Shown here piece by piece: positions 61,701-64,000 of a DNA stretch of 64,000 nt. The stretch is from Patiria miniata (Eukaryota; Echinodermata; Asteroidea; Valvatida; Asterinidae): positions 22,867,334 to 22,931,333 of the forward strand of contig NW_024037074.1 of NCBI RefSeq assembly GCF_015706575.1. Direction: 5' to 3'. The first letter of the stretch is position 1, and every line of letters begins with the position of its first letter. The position numbers and the translations under genes are program-made. Under the pieces are notes generated by a model. The model worked only from the letters and a program-made list of their open reading frames with translations. It searched no databases and was not told the origin of the DNA.

Positions 61701-62120
61701 TTACAGAGCCCTTGACCGCAGACTTTTTTGCTCAATTCACAGCGTAACAAATAATAACAGAATAGGTTTTAAACGGACTTTAAAACTGGCCACGCACATA
61801 TTTATTCCCTTAATTATCCTCAGGGCTCTGGGGAAAATCTGCAACAAAAACAAATTCCTCATATACAATTGGAGACCCTACAAACATCATGTGAAGATAT
61901 TCAGTTTGTTTAATTAGTGAAATTAAAAAACAGACTTTTTTCGGTGGCCCAAGATTGTTGTTGAAATGTCTTCCCCCATTTGAGAGAAGGGAACACATTA
62001 GCTACATGTACGTATGTACCTTCCATTTCCGGTGTGCGAGAAGTTCTTTTTTGGCCAGATCTATCCGGTTCCAGATCACAGCAAGATGGAGGTCGTCCTG
62101 GCCTTTACACCCGCGGTTGG
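25595..62120 (-). CDS. Gene A: TRPM-family cation channel, MHR3 to C-terminus (17 exons, 5' part beyond right edge)
   Basis: Exons at 62120-62020, 60464-60327, 56718-56662, 55485-55383, 53525-53324, 51187-50962, 49938-49852, 49304-49198, 48105-48021, 46773-46645, 45813-45565, 44847-44673, 41103-40965, 39814-39618, 32617-32485, 31536-31443 and 25753-25595 splice in matching phases to about 792 residues and a stop. Residues 1-275 are MHR3/4, 276-304 S1, 369-411 S2, 412-494 S3-S4, 495-553 S5 and pore helix with filter LYGEL, 554-599 outer pore and S6, about 611-625 the TRP helix (FWKFQRYQLVKEY), 665-740 coiled coil, 741-792 a Ser/His-rich tail. TRPM proteins are tetrameric plasma-membrane cation channels. 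TRPM2/4/5/8 members are closest by eye; the NUDT9-H domain of TRPM2 is absent. No disabling change was seen. The N-terminal exons must lie beyond 64000. The last exon exists in three tandem copies. Confidence 0.95.
25809..26313. mobile_element. TTAA-type MITE, family T1, unit 1 copy
   Basis: Ends 'ttaaagggaatgtacaacat' and its inverse 'atgttgtatcttcctttaa'. TTAA at both termini suggests piggyBac- or Kolobok-type targeting. The inner palindrome 'aatgctggtcagccgaccagcatt' is expanded in unit 2. Confidence 0.83.
26797..27308. mobile_element. hAT-like MITE, TACTCG-rich, unit 1 copy
   Basis: TIR CAGTGTTGTAGT with the 8-bp target duplication GCTTCATG (26789-26796, 27309-27316), the hAT pattern. 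The interior is made largely of gtactcg/cgagtac motifs in both orientations. No transposase. Confidence 0.88.
27948..27953 (-). promoter_or_regulatory. Polyadenylation signal AATAAA after terminal exon copy 2
   Basis: The same position and context as the signal in unit 1; absent from unit 3, where the surrounding segment of about 165 bases is deleted. Confidence 0.6.
28070..28228 (-). CDS. Gene A alternative terminal exon, copy 2
   Basis: Intact 52-codon exon, acceptor GTGCAG, stop TGA: IANVERLVKSLSGAGMSSDT then HHPESYPLIKSKSATIR. Near-identical to copy 1. An AATAAA lies about 120 bases past the stop. Confidence 0.8.
   Translation of the reverse strand: MANVERLVKSLSGAGMSSDTSDSAHQSSSHLQVLRHHPESYPLIKSKSATIR
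28284..28928. mobile_element. TTAA-type MITE, family T1, unit 2 copy
   Basis: Same TIRs and TTAA ends as 25809-26313, but about 140 bases longer because of the CGACCAGCG tandem array at 28618-28770. Confidence 0.83.
28618..28770. repeat. Palindromic minisatellite (CGACCAGCGTTGGAC type)
   Basis: Repeats built on 'cgaccagcgttggac' and 'ttttccaacgctggtcggc'. The core 'aacgctggtcggccgaccag' reads on into a perfect 24-base palindrome. Units 1 and 3 and the copy at 62259 have at most one core. Confidence 0.8.
29667..29825 (-). CDS. Gene A alternative terminal exon, copy 3 (promoter-proximal)
   Basis: Intact 52-codon exon with acceptor GTACAG and stop TGA: IANVERLVKSLSGAGMSLDT, HHPESYPLKRSKSATIR. 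Differs from copy 1 at a few residues (GA for GS, LDT for SDS, KR for IK). It is the first 3' exon met by transcription, yet the AATAAA-bearing segment present after copies 1 and 2 is deleted here. Confidence 0.8.
   Translation of the reverse strand: MANVERLVKSLSGAGMSLDTSDSAHQSSSHLQVLRHHPESYPLKRSKSATIR
29885..30123. mobile_element. TTAA-type MITE, family T1, truncated unit 3 copy
   Basis: Starts with the T1 TIR but jumps near 30123 to intron sequence found further on in the other units; the second half is missing. Confidence 0.7.
30396..30949. mobile_element. hAT-like MITE, TACTCG-rich, unit 3 copy
   Basis: Same TIRs, same GCTTCATG duplication (30388-30395, 30950-30957) and same target as in unit 1, so it was duplicated with the unit. 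Carries about 60 extra bases near 30695-30765. Confidence 0.85.
31443..31536 (-). CDS. Gene A exon 16 (coiled coil)
   Basis: One base plus 31 codons: LEALSSKMTIYFQGGKLNKA MEGRFNIMEAQ, continuing into IANVERLVKSL. The heptad-like Leu/Ile/Met spacing fits the C-terminal tetramerisation coil. Its donor GTATGT is the one that must choose between three 3' exons. Confidence 0.88.
31609..32132. mobile_element. TTAA-type MITE, family T2, copy 1
   Basis: Termini 'ttaaagatatagtccatcat' and 'atgatggactatagctttaa'; interior with GCGCGC motifs. Opposite-orientation copy at 51611-52124. Lies between gene A exons 15 and 16. Confidence 0.85.
32485..32617 (-). CDS. Gene A exon 15 (C-terminal helix)
   Basis: RELRQDKQIEISTWEEVKGE DYLAEMKRQAHQ matches 'W E.V..ENYL.......' of TRPM2/4/5/8, the rib helix before the coiled coil. 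Reached across a 7-kb intron with matching phase (A/AG). Confidence 0.9.
32727..33257. mobile_element. MITE with TIR TTACTATACCTCATACA, copy 2
   Basis: Starts 'ttactatagctcatacatat' and ends 'tatgtatgaggtatagtaa', inverted relative to 7049-7590 and sharing the 'gtcgcacgggt' CG-rich interior. Confidence 0.72.
33390..33550. mobile_element. Hairpin element 3
   Basis: About 70-base arms, nearly perfect, from 'acaaatattgaatgcttcca' to 'gaagcattcaatatttgt', closing on 'cccgaggtgaagccgaggg'. Same loop type as hairpins 1 and 2. Confidence 0.87.
33553..33938. mobile_element. TIR element, TATAACACTTCACCCACAGA
   Basis: 'tataacacttcacccacaga' at the left, 'ctgtgggtgaggtgttata' at the right. A/T-rich, non-coding; adjoins hairpin 3 inside the split hairpin element. 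Confidence 0.75.
34200..34950. other. Intron of gene A, no element recognised
   Basis: Non-coding. The segment 34600-34690 ('gggtaacaggggg', 'ttttacccgggcac') recurs at 36530-36590, so a repeat is present but not delimited. Confidence 0.45.
34950..35520. repeat. Degenerate tandem repeat with TGACGTCA motifs
   Basis: Three to four units of roughly 130-140 bases, each with 'atgtgacgtcacatgacat' -like and 'accaagttacaatc..atcgga' -like blocks and 'ccttagaaaaat'. Probably part of an old transposon tail. Confidence 0.65.
35790..36200. repeat. Repeat R2 with C-rich stretch, copy 1
   Basis: 'gccggaagggaggctgacgg tagggtta' and 'ggatcaggattca' recur at 42940-43060. The downstream C-rich run (35998-36200) parallels the longer one at 43300. 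Ends with GGAC tetranucleotide runs and 'ggcttgcatctgcttcgcag'. Confidence 0.65.
36611..36964. mobile_element. TIR element, GGTTTAGCGTCC
   Basis: 'ggtttagcgtccccgcccgc' at the left and 'aggcaggacgctaaac' at the right, with mirrored 'aggccgcctcc'/'ggcctcctcc' and A/T homopolymers inside. Confidence 0.65.
37364..37742. mobile_element. Harbinger-like MITE, copy 2
   Basis: GGCC-ended TIRs, TAA on both flanks (37361-37363, 37743-37745), and a full-length inverse match to 20124-20497. Confidence 0.87.
37849..38228. repeat. Tandem duplication, period 193 bases
   Basis: Two copies with few differences; for example 'ctatgaactgcctgaaaaag' starts at 37891 and 38084. No coding capacity. Confidence 0.85.
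38229..39089. other. Intron of gene A, no element recognised
   Basis: Non-coding A/T-rich sequence; the start of a Harbinger-like end ('gtaaggccaaa') is seen at 38635 only. Confidence 0.45.
39090..39360 (+). repeat. tRNA-derived SINE, family 2, copy 1
   Basis: Head 'ggcccaaaggttacggtgtt' and degenerate B box 'gtttcgaaccctg', then the conserved body 'gcccttgggcaagacacttt', 'taaatgggtacctgtgag' and 'gtaaagcgctctaatat'. Confidence 0.82.
39373..39515. mobile_element. 143-bp MITE, TIR CAGGCATGCAAC, copy 2
   Basis: Same TIRs and paired 'aaaaaagaggaaat' as 10378-10519, flanked by its own 6-bp duplication CTTACT (39367-39372, 39516-39521). Confidence 0.88.
39618..39814 (-). CDS. Gene A exon 14 (TRP domain)
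   Basis: YTFQAIQDNTDTFWKFQRYQ LVKEYYQRPSVVPPLIIVVH: the S6 end, the TRP box WKFQRYQL and the 'EY..RP..PPP...' helix of the TRPM2/4/5/8 subgroup. Donor GATGA/GTAAGT. Confidence 0.98.
39815..40964. other. Intron of gene A with a TCTG microsatellite
   Basis: No exon or transposon recognised. A (TCTG) run of about seven units lies at 40710-40737. Confidence 0.6.
40965..41103 (-). CDS. Gene A exon 13 (outer pore and S6)
   Basis: VDCAVENADSSMQRCPQHSW then LAFYLFTSNILLLNLLIAML. The two cysteines in the short outer-pore loop fit the conserved pore disulphide; NILLLNLLIAM is the S6 signature. Ends in AA, completed to Asn by the next exon (MLNYTFQ). Confidence 0.98.
41352..41415. repeat. Perfect 64-base palindrome
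   Basis: Arms of 32 bases without spacer, centred on TTTAAA (41381-41386): 'agtttgagccacttctagct' on the left is mirrored by 'agctagaagtggctcaaact' on the right. Confidence 0.9.
42545..42860. repeat. Interspersed repeat, uninterrupted mate of 6545-7860
   Basis: Shares 'ggtcttaaacacttttctag', 'gcacaatactaccagtgag' and 'cttaaacagagtgttt' in the same order as the interrupted copy. Confidence 0.7.
42940..44045. repeat. Repeat R2 copy 2 with long C-rich tract
   Basis: The head (42940-43070) matches 35800-35900. From about 43300 to 44045 the plus strand is a run of C with spaced A and T (ccccaccc, aaccccta types). Open frames here encode only Pro/Thr/Ser runs and are not genes. Confidence 0.75.
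44673..44847 (-). CDS. Gene A exon 12 (S5, pore helix, filter)
   Basis: LVILVAFLAILMVFMIAFGV then FYQSYFQLYGELFLEDIDG. S5 ends with the family 'FGVA.QAIL' motif. The filter reads YGE, as in TRPM1/3/6/7, whereas vertebrate TRPM2/4/5/8 carry FGQ; the following EDIDG is like the latter group. Confidence 0.98.
44848..45564. other. Intron of gene A with a possible short MITE
   Basis: 'ctgttagcaaaa' near 45090 and its inverse 'ttttgctaacag' near 45262 could be TIRs of a short element. Nothing else recognised. Confidence 0.4.
45565..45813 (-). CDS. Gene A exon 11 (S3-S4)
   Basis: Eighty-three codons. WGYWNCVDLLSLVMFAVGLG LRF and ARIVLALDLIVFYLRILHIF followed by LGPKLIMIVRM match 'WN..D......F..G...R....R..LA.DFMVFTLRL.HIF...LGPKI'. 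The N-x-x-D Ca2+-site pair is kept. Confidence 0.98.
46060..46585. mobile_element. TIR element, AGGGTCCGTGACCATTCAGC
   Basis: About 40-base inverse ends ('gtccgtgaccattcagccct' and 'ctgaatggtcacggtccct'). Interior with 'gtccgg' motifs, non-coding. It lies about 60 bases from gene A exon 10. Confidence 0.8.
46645..46773 (-). CDS. Gene A exon 10 (S2)
   Basis: IAHFVFLGLFSYILLSNFTE and YEMVLIGWVFTLFTEEVRQ: transmembrane segment followed by the TRPM 'Y.W.FTL..EE.RQ' motif, whose Glu in the family helps coordinate Ca2+. Phase 0/0. Confidence 0.97.
47397..47932. mobile_element. TTAA-type MITE, family T3
   Basis: 'ttaaagggacactaggtcct' and 'gggcctagtgcccctttaa' at the ends, TTAA at both. A 5' fragment of the same family begins at 17049. 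Confidence 0.83.
48021..48105 (-). CDS. Gene A exon 9 (pre-S2 'FHEAPVISFRINM')
   Basis: QHRNNGYSWWYKLKLFHEAP VISFRINM matches 'W...FW.AP...F..N' just before S2 in TRPM2/5/8. Acceptor ACACAG, donor ATG/GTCAGT. Confidence 0.93.
48106..49197. other. Intron of gene A, no element recognised
   Basis: Non-coding A/T-rich sequence. Confidence 0.5.
49198..49304 (-). CDS. Gene A exon 8 (cytosolic loop)
   Basis: Thirty-five codons plus two bases, rich in Asp, Ser and Lys (QLSDGDAGNNESREDISSPL KSSKTTKDSYQ). It fills the variable linker before S2 in TRPMs. Supported mainly by phase, splice sites (GCAG; AC/GTGAGT) and position. Confidence 0.78.
49540..49830. repeat. Interspersed repeat, SINE-body-like
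   Basis: 'ggcgctatacaatgaataac', 'gaacagataggttttgaaat' and 'gagagggagcaaaatgg' are of a type common in dispersed marine-invertebrate repeats. No tRNA head is recognisable. Confidence 0.45.
49852..49938 (-). CDS. Gene A exon 7 (S1)
   Basis: Twenty-nine codons, IWSCICFPIAVPFAITFMSK DDPTVPAKK: the hydrophobic segment at the TRPM pre-S1/S1 position with an acidic-basic cytosolic end. Phase 0/0, acceptor GTACAG, donor AAG/GTAAGT. Confidence 0.93.
49939..50961. other. Intron of gene A, no element recognised
   Basis: Non-coding; no motif or repeat identified. Confidence 0.45.
50962..51187 (-). CDS. Gene A exon 6 (MHR4, pre-S1)
   Basis: One base plus 75 codons. AIDFLNLCYVDDRHRTSLLL VRNLPDWGNSTCLDLAAAAR and FIAHAAVQNLLNELWMGRLS are strong TRPM signatures ('A..L...CY..D...A..LL......WG..TCL.LA..A....F.AH..VQ..L...W.G'). 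Confidence 0.98.
51611..52124. mobile_element. TTAA-type MITE, family T2, copy 2
   Basis: Inverse orientation to 31609-32132 with the same ends and TTAA termini. A T2 fragment lies just left (51419-51580) and another at 53688-53850. Confidence 0.85.
52190..52340 (+). repeat. tRNA-derived SINE, family 2-like
   Basis: Clear A box 'tggtctagcggtagagc' and B box 'gggttcgagtcc', then a diverged 'gcccttgagtaatatgac' body. Confidence 0.78.
52640..53270 (+). mobile_element. LINE 3' end (CR1/L2-like)
   Basis: SPQLPADIQQSQTIDIFKRK VKTYLFKLAFN and a stop match the LINE ending 'APKLWNSLP..IR.S.SL..FK..LKTHLF'. Followed by T-rich 3' UTR. Upstream frames are broken. Confidence 0.78.
53324..53525 (-). CDS. 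Gene A exon 5 (MHR4)
   Basis: Contains NEPLHELFIWAVLLHRFRLA KLFWKRGKPS and ALLASTILKALSEL, the TRPM 'P...LF.WAVL..R..MA..FW..G...I..AL.A..LLK...' motif. Acceptor TTGCAG, donor CCAA/GTGAGT. Confidence 0.97.
54340..54605 (+). repeat. tRNA-derived SINE, family 2, copy 2
   Basis: Head 'tggcctcgtggttaagggca', body 'gcccttgggcaaggtacttt', 'aggagtaaatgggtacctgt' and A/T-rich tail with 'ttataattatcatta'. Confidence 0.82.
54618..55371. mobile_element. Pogo-like non-autonomous element, TIR CAGTAAACTCCGGCTAAACC
   Basis: Perfect 21-base TIRs, TA on both flanks (54616-54617, 55372-55373). Interior has 'gtcgtcat' and 'cgactt' motifs but no transposase. Its right end lies at base 12 of the intron that starts at gene A exon 4. 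Confidence 0.87.
55383..55485 (-). CDS. Gene A exon 4 (MHR4 start)
   Basis: Thirty-four codons plus one base: DYRGGYRFSLTDVSNVLKEL IFDTYDYSTSHFYD. Equivalent to the 'GY..SL.DV..VL..LLG' helix of TRPMs. Donor GATG/GTGAGT; a pogo-like MITE begins at intron base 12. Confidence 0.92.
55486..56012. other. Intron of gene A, no element recognised
   Basis: Non-coding. A short piece near 55840 resembles the start of the element at 56013. Confidence 0.45.
56013..56614. mobile_element. TIR element, CTGCACCCGATTTCA, with CGACGCGTCG motifs
   Basis: 'ctgcacccgatttcatcaaa' and 'cgtgaaatcgggtgcag' form the ends. Next to both ends are arrays of 'gacgcgtcg' and 'cgtcgtaa' that are themselves palindromic. No coding capacity. 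Ends about 50 bases from microexon 56662. Confidence 0.8.
56662..56718 (-). CDS. Gene A exon 3, 57-bp microexon
   Basis: Nineteen codons, TKDESSVLYSLLDKQRVKR, phase 0 to 0, matching the short 'TK.GPSN.L..L......' stretch that follows LYN in TRPMs. Acceptor TATTCAG, donor AGG/GTAAGG. Confidence 0.9.
57400..57590. repeat. GC-rich repeat R3 with GGGGCCCGCTTAAGGGCCCC
   Basis: 'gcgagcgcgcagcgcgaagc', 'ggcccgcttaagggccccgg' and 'agatgctctgtggtgcaatc' recur at 57835-58430 (split) and twice at 63330-63650. Confidence 0.75.
57888..58342. mobile_element. TTAA-type MITE, family T4, inserted in an R3 repeat
   Basis: CCCTAAAGGGGCCGGG at the left, its inverse at the right, TTAA directly outside both (57884-57887, 58343-58346). 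The interior is homologous to the 3' region of the LINE pair at 8300-8640 and 10900-11240. Confidence 0.85.
58430..59105. other. Intron of gene A, no element recognised
   Basis: Non-coding A/T-rich; a 'ggggtgtttaacagc'/'aaacaccccccct' inverse pair at 58619-58650. Confidence 0.45.
59106..59530. mobile_element. TIR element, GTGACCTGTTCTGTCAAAA, ATTT target duplication
   Basis: 'gtgacctgttctgtcaaaa' is mirrored by 'ttttgacagaacaggtcac', and ATTT stands on both flanks (59102-59105, 59531-59534). Inner 'cttctgggca' is also mirrored. Non-coding, 425 bases. Confidence 0.82.
59740..60005 (+). repeat. tRNA-derived SINE, family 2, copy 3
   Basis: Head 'ggcagtccaatggttacggt', B box 'gggttcaaacc', body 'ttgggcaagacaatttacta', 'catggcctgatgaacagg' and 'gaagcgctttgcgacc', with A/T tail. 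Confidence 0.83.
60327..60464 (-). CDS. Gene A exon 2 (MHR3)
   Basis: Forty-six codons, phase 0 at both ends. NNQPKFVKLFIAEGNIDLKK, FLSTEMLVDLYNE is the TRPM 'P.FVRLLLENG..L..FLT...L..LYN' motif. Acceptor CACAG, donor GAG/GTGAGG. Confidence 0.96.
60610..60965. repeat. Minisatellite, 18-bp unit GGACTTATGAGGCGTC
   Basis: Units of 'ggacttatgaggcgtcgg' with variants (ggacctatg, ggagctatg). Left of about 60765 several units are in the opposite orientation ('gtccgacgcctcataa'), so the array can fold on itself. Confidence 0.88.
61005..61241. mobile_element. Inverted-repeat element with SINE fragment in the loop
   Basis: Arms of about 70 bases ('ggtagcaccgtgtggcaaaa' / 'ttttgccacatggtgctacc', 'aaaaaaaccggaggggtact' / 'gtaccctccggttttttt'). 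The loop holds a piece of SINE family 2 (61097-61137) and 'ctgacgacgggcagagc'. Confidence 0.8.
62020..62120 (-). CDS. Gene A exon 1 visible (MHR3)
   Basis: Two bases then 33 codons, NRGCKGQDDLHLAVIWNRID LAKKELLAHRKWK, the 'LAV.WNR.D.A..E' repeat of TRPM MHR3. Acceptor TTTAG, donor AAG/GTACAT. Paralogous to gene B 1096-1211. Confidence 0.94.
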
Positions 62121-62258
62121 CTAAACACAGGAAGCAATACATCAATTAAGAGTATTAATCAATAGTCAATGAATTACATGTAAAATAACATTGAATAAAT
62201 TCAAGTAACTATAAATATTCAAGAAAACACTACATTGTTGGAAATCAAGAAAACACTA

Positions 62259-62778
62259 TTAAAGGGCAGATACAACATTTGCAAACATCAAAAACGAAAT
62301 GATCACATTATCACGAAATATCTTAATGGACTGTTAGGGAATGACAGTCTAAAGCATCCTGTAAAATCATACCTGCCGGTGTGCCGACAGTTTAAAAAAA
62401 ATGTATTTTGCCAATGCTGGTCGGCAAAAGCGTTGGAGAAAACTGGCTTTTTTTCAAAAACTGCTCCTAATTTTTCATATTTAGTTATTTTACATTTTGT
62501 TTGCAATTGATTACACACCTGTGAAGGATTAAAAGCCTGCTAGACTGATTCTCTGACCTAGCAATTCCCAAAAGTCTATAAATTGCTCTGTTTCATCTTA
62601 AGTGAGGTCAGGGAACCAGACTTCAAGAACATGATAGGTTTTCTTGGTTTTTCCAGCATCTACAAGCCCAAAACGTGAAACAAGTCAGTGTAACAATATT
62701 TGCTATAACATACTAATTCTCCAAATCCATTTATTTCTGAAAATTGCAGCAAAAGCAAATACATGTACATTCCCTTAA
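62259..62778. mobile_element. TTAA-type MITE, family T1, copy outside the triplication
   Basis: Opposite orientation to 25809-26313, same TIRs and TTAA ends, one diverged 'ccaatgctggtcggc' core. In the intron just upstream of the first visible exon of gene A. Confidence 0.82.
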
Positions 62779-62939
62779 ATGCATGACAATCCAGAACAGC
62801 TGAAAACCCTTCTTCCAAATTATGAATTATGACACACATGTGAAATATCCTTATGTAATTGAGAACAGGAGTCAAATCGAGAACGACCTCGGTTATAAAA
62901 CGTGTACAAAACCAATGGGAGCTGTTGCGAAGACATAAT

Positions 62940-63295
62940 AATAATCATACCGAAGTCTTATATAGCGCACCTATCTACTAACAATTAGGTACTCAAGGCG
63001 CTGAAAACTATGTCTATTATTAGAGACAGGTAAATAAAGTACATGAGAAATATAAGAACCTTTATGTAGCACCTTTATGATGGTTTACAAGGTGCTGCGG
63101 CGCATTAAGCAGCCACTGCCAGAAACACCGGGGCAAACCCCTTCTCTTAGCCATAAGTGTTTCTGGGTTCTTTAACGTTCATTACACAACACAGGGGACC
63201 TACGGCTTCACGTCCCATCCGAAGGACAAAGCAATAATGGTGAAGCGCCTTGCTCAGGAGCTGCAGCACGAGCACCCAGGGGCATCAATCACTCA
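62940..63295. repeat. Interspersed repeat with 'caggggacctacggcttcac' body
   Basis: 'cttatatagcgcacc', 'actcaaggcgctg', 'ttctttaacgttcattacac' and 'cacgtcccatccgaaggac' make up a repeat type seen widely in marine invertebrates (from memory; not searched). Confidence 0.6.
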
Positions 63296-63329
63296 AAAGT
63301 GGGGGGGACATACCTTGATCAGAACTGAT

Positions 63330-63650
63330 GCGAGCGCGAAGCACGAAGCCCTTAAGGCGTGGGGTTCAGGGTCCGCTTAAGGGCCCCGAAAAAATTGGAT
63401 TCTAGATGCTCTGTGGTGTGATCTGAAGCAATTTCTGAGCACTTTTCTCCATGCTCTAACTAATATTTTCGTAGCAAACGATAATTATTTGAACATCGTT
63501 TTCGAGATTGGAGTCATTGAATTGGCTACCAGAATTCTGAGCTACAGGCGTGGGGTTCGGGGCCCGCTTAAGGGCCCCCCAAAAATTTGGATTCTAAATG
63601 CTCTGTGGTGCTATCTGAGCGATTTCTGACCACTTTAACCAATATTTTTT
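63330..63650. repeat. GC-rich repeat R3, two further copies
   Basis: 'gcgagcgcgaagcacgaagc', 'gggtccgcttaagggccccg' and 'agatgctctgtggtgtgatc'; the second copy begins at about 63548. G/C runs and a GCGTCGCCAGGA-type end follow to 63800. Confidence 0.72.
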
Positions 63651-63814
63651 TCAGCAAAAGATACATTGAAGTACATAATAGTGCCCTGTAAATGGGACAC
63701 GAGTTCAAAAATCTGGGGGGGGGGGACATTTGATATTGTGTCCCCCACCCTTCAAAAAGTGGGGGGGGGGGGACATGTCCCCCTGTCCCCCCCAGGATTG
63801 ACGCCCATGCAAGC

Positions 63815-63900
63815 ACCATGTTCTAACGGTCAGGATTCGAACCTATTTACCACGGCACACAAGTCGAATACCGTAACCGTTGGACCACAGCACCCCACAT
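63815..63900 (-). repeat. SINE family 2 head on minus strand
   Basis: Minus-strand 'gtccaacggttacggtattc' and 'aggttcgaatcctgaccg' match the head and B box of the other copies; a stub of the body lies to its left. Confidence 0.7.
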
Positions 63901-64000
63901 TTAAGTATGACCAAAAGATCGATGACGAGGAACAATAGGAAGTCCTTGATTTACACCGTAAACAAACCTGTGGGTAAATGTATATACAATGTACATGTAT

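Noticed and set aside
1-64000. LTR retrotransposon or Polinton
   Set aside because: I saw no long terminal repeats, primer-binding site, gag/pol, integrase or capsid motifs.

Overview
The window is metazoan nuclear DNA: interrupted genes with canonical GT-AG introns, AT-rich non-coding sequence, and a dense load of LINE fragments, tRNA-derived SINEs and small terminal-inverted-repeat (TIR) elements. No rRNA, CRISPR, plasmid or bacterial feature is visible. The repeat style (short TA/TTAA MITEs, SINEs with a 'gcccttgggcaagacac' body, long G/C runs) and the gene content suggest a marine invertebrate deuterostome such as an echinoderm or hemichordate. That taxonomic guess is inference and cannot be settled here.

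The only protein-coding genes I can support are two paralogous TRPM-family ion channel genes in head-to-tail order on the minus strand. Gene A (62120 down to 25595) enters from beyond the right edge. Seventeen exons read without interruption for about 792 residues: the third and fourth TRPM homology regions, transmembrane segments S1-S6, pore, TRP box, C-terminal coiled coil and a stop. All intron phases match. Gene B (14708 down to beyond position 1) supplies nine exons, about 445 residues, covering the N-terminal SLOG/LSDAT-type nucleotide-binding region and the start of the third homology region; its transmembrane part lies left of the window and its first exon(s) were not found. The visible parts overlap by two homologous exons, which shows that they are paralogs. 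Both resemble the TRPM2/4/5/8 subgroup.

The last coding exon of gene A lies in a 2.6, 2.0 and 1.7 kb tandem triplication (about 24735-30975). Each unit holds an intact 52-residue terminal exon with its own stop, giving three alternative C-termini. The unit nearest the promoter has lost the segment that carries the AATAAA signal in the other two.

The rest is repeats. 1-14.7 kb: gene B exons between LINE fragments, an inverted pair of LINE 3' ends (7.9-11.6 kb) and hairpin elements. 14.7-25 kb: space between the genes, with mariner-, pogo- and Harbinger-like MITEs and a TACGCA-rich tract. 25-31 kb: the triplication, with hAT-like and TTAA-type MITEs. 31-34 kb: C-terminal exons of gene A and a nest of hairpin elements. 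34-44 kb: tandem repeats, a C-rich tract and a perfect palindrome. 44-62 kb: most gene A exons among MITEs and SINEs. 57-64 kb: GC-rich repeats, a self-complementary 18-bp minisatellite and SINEs.
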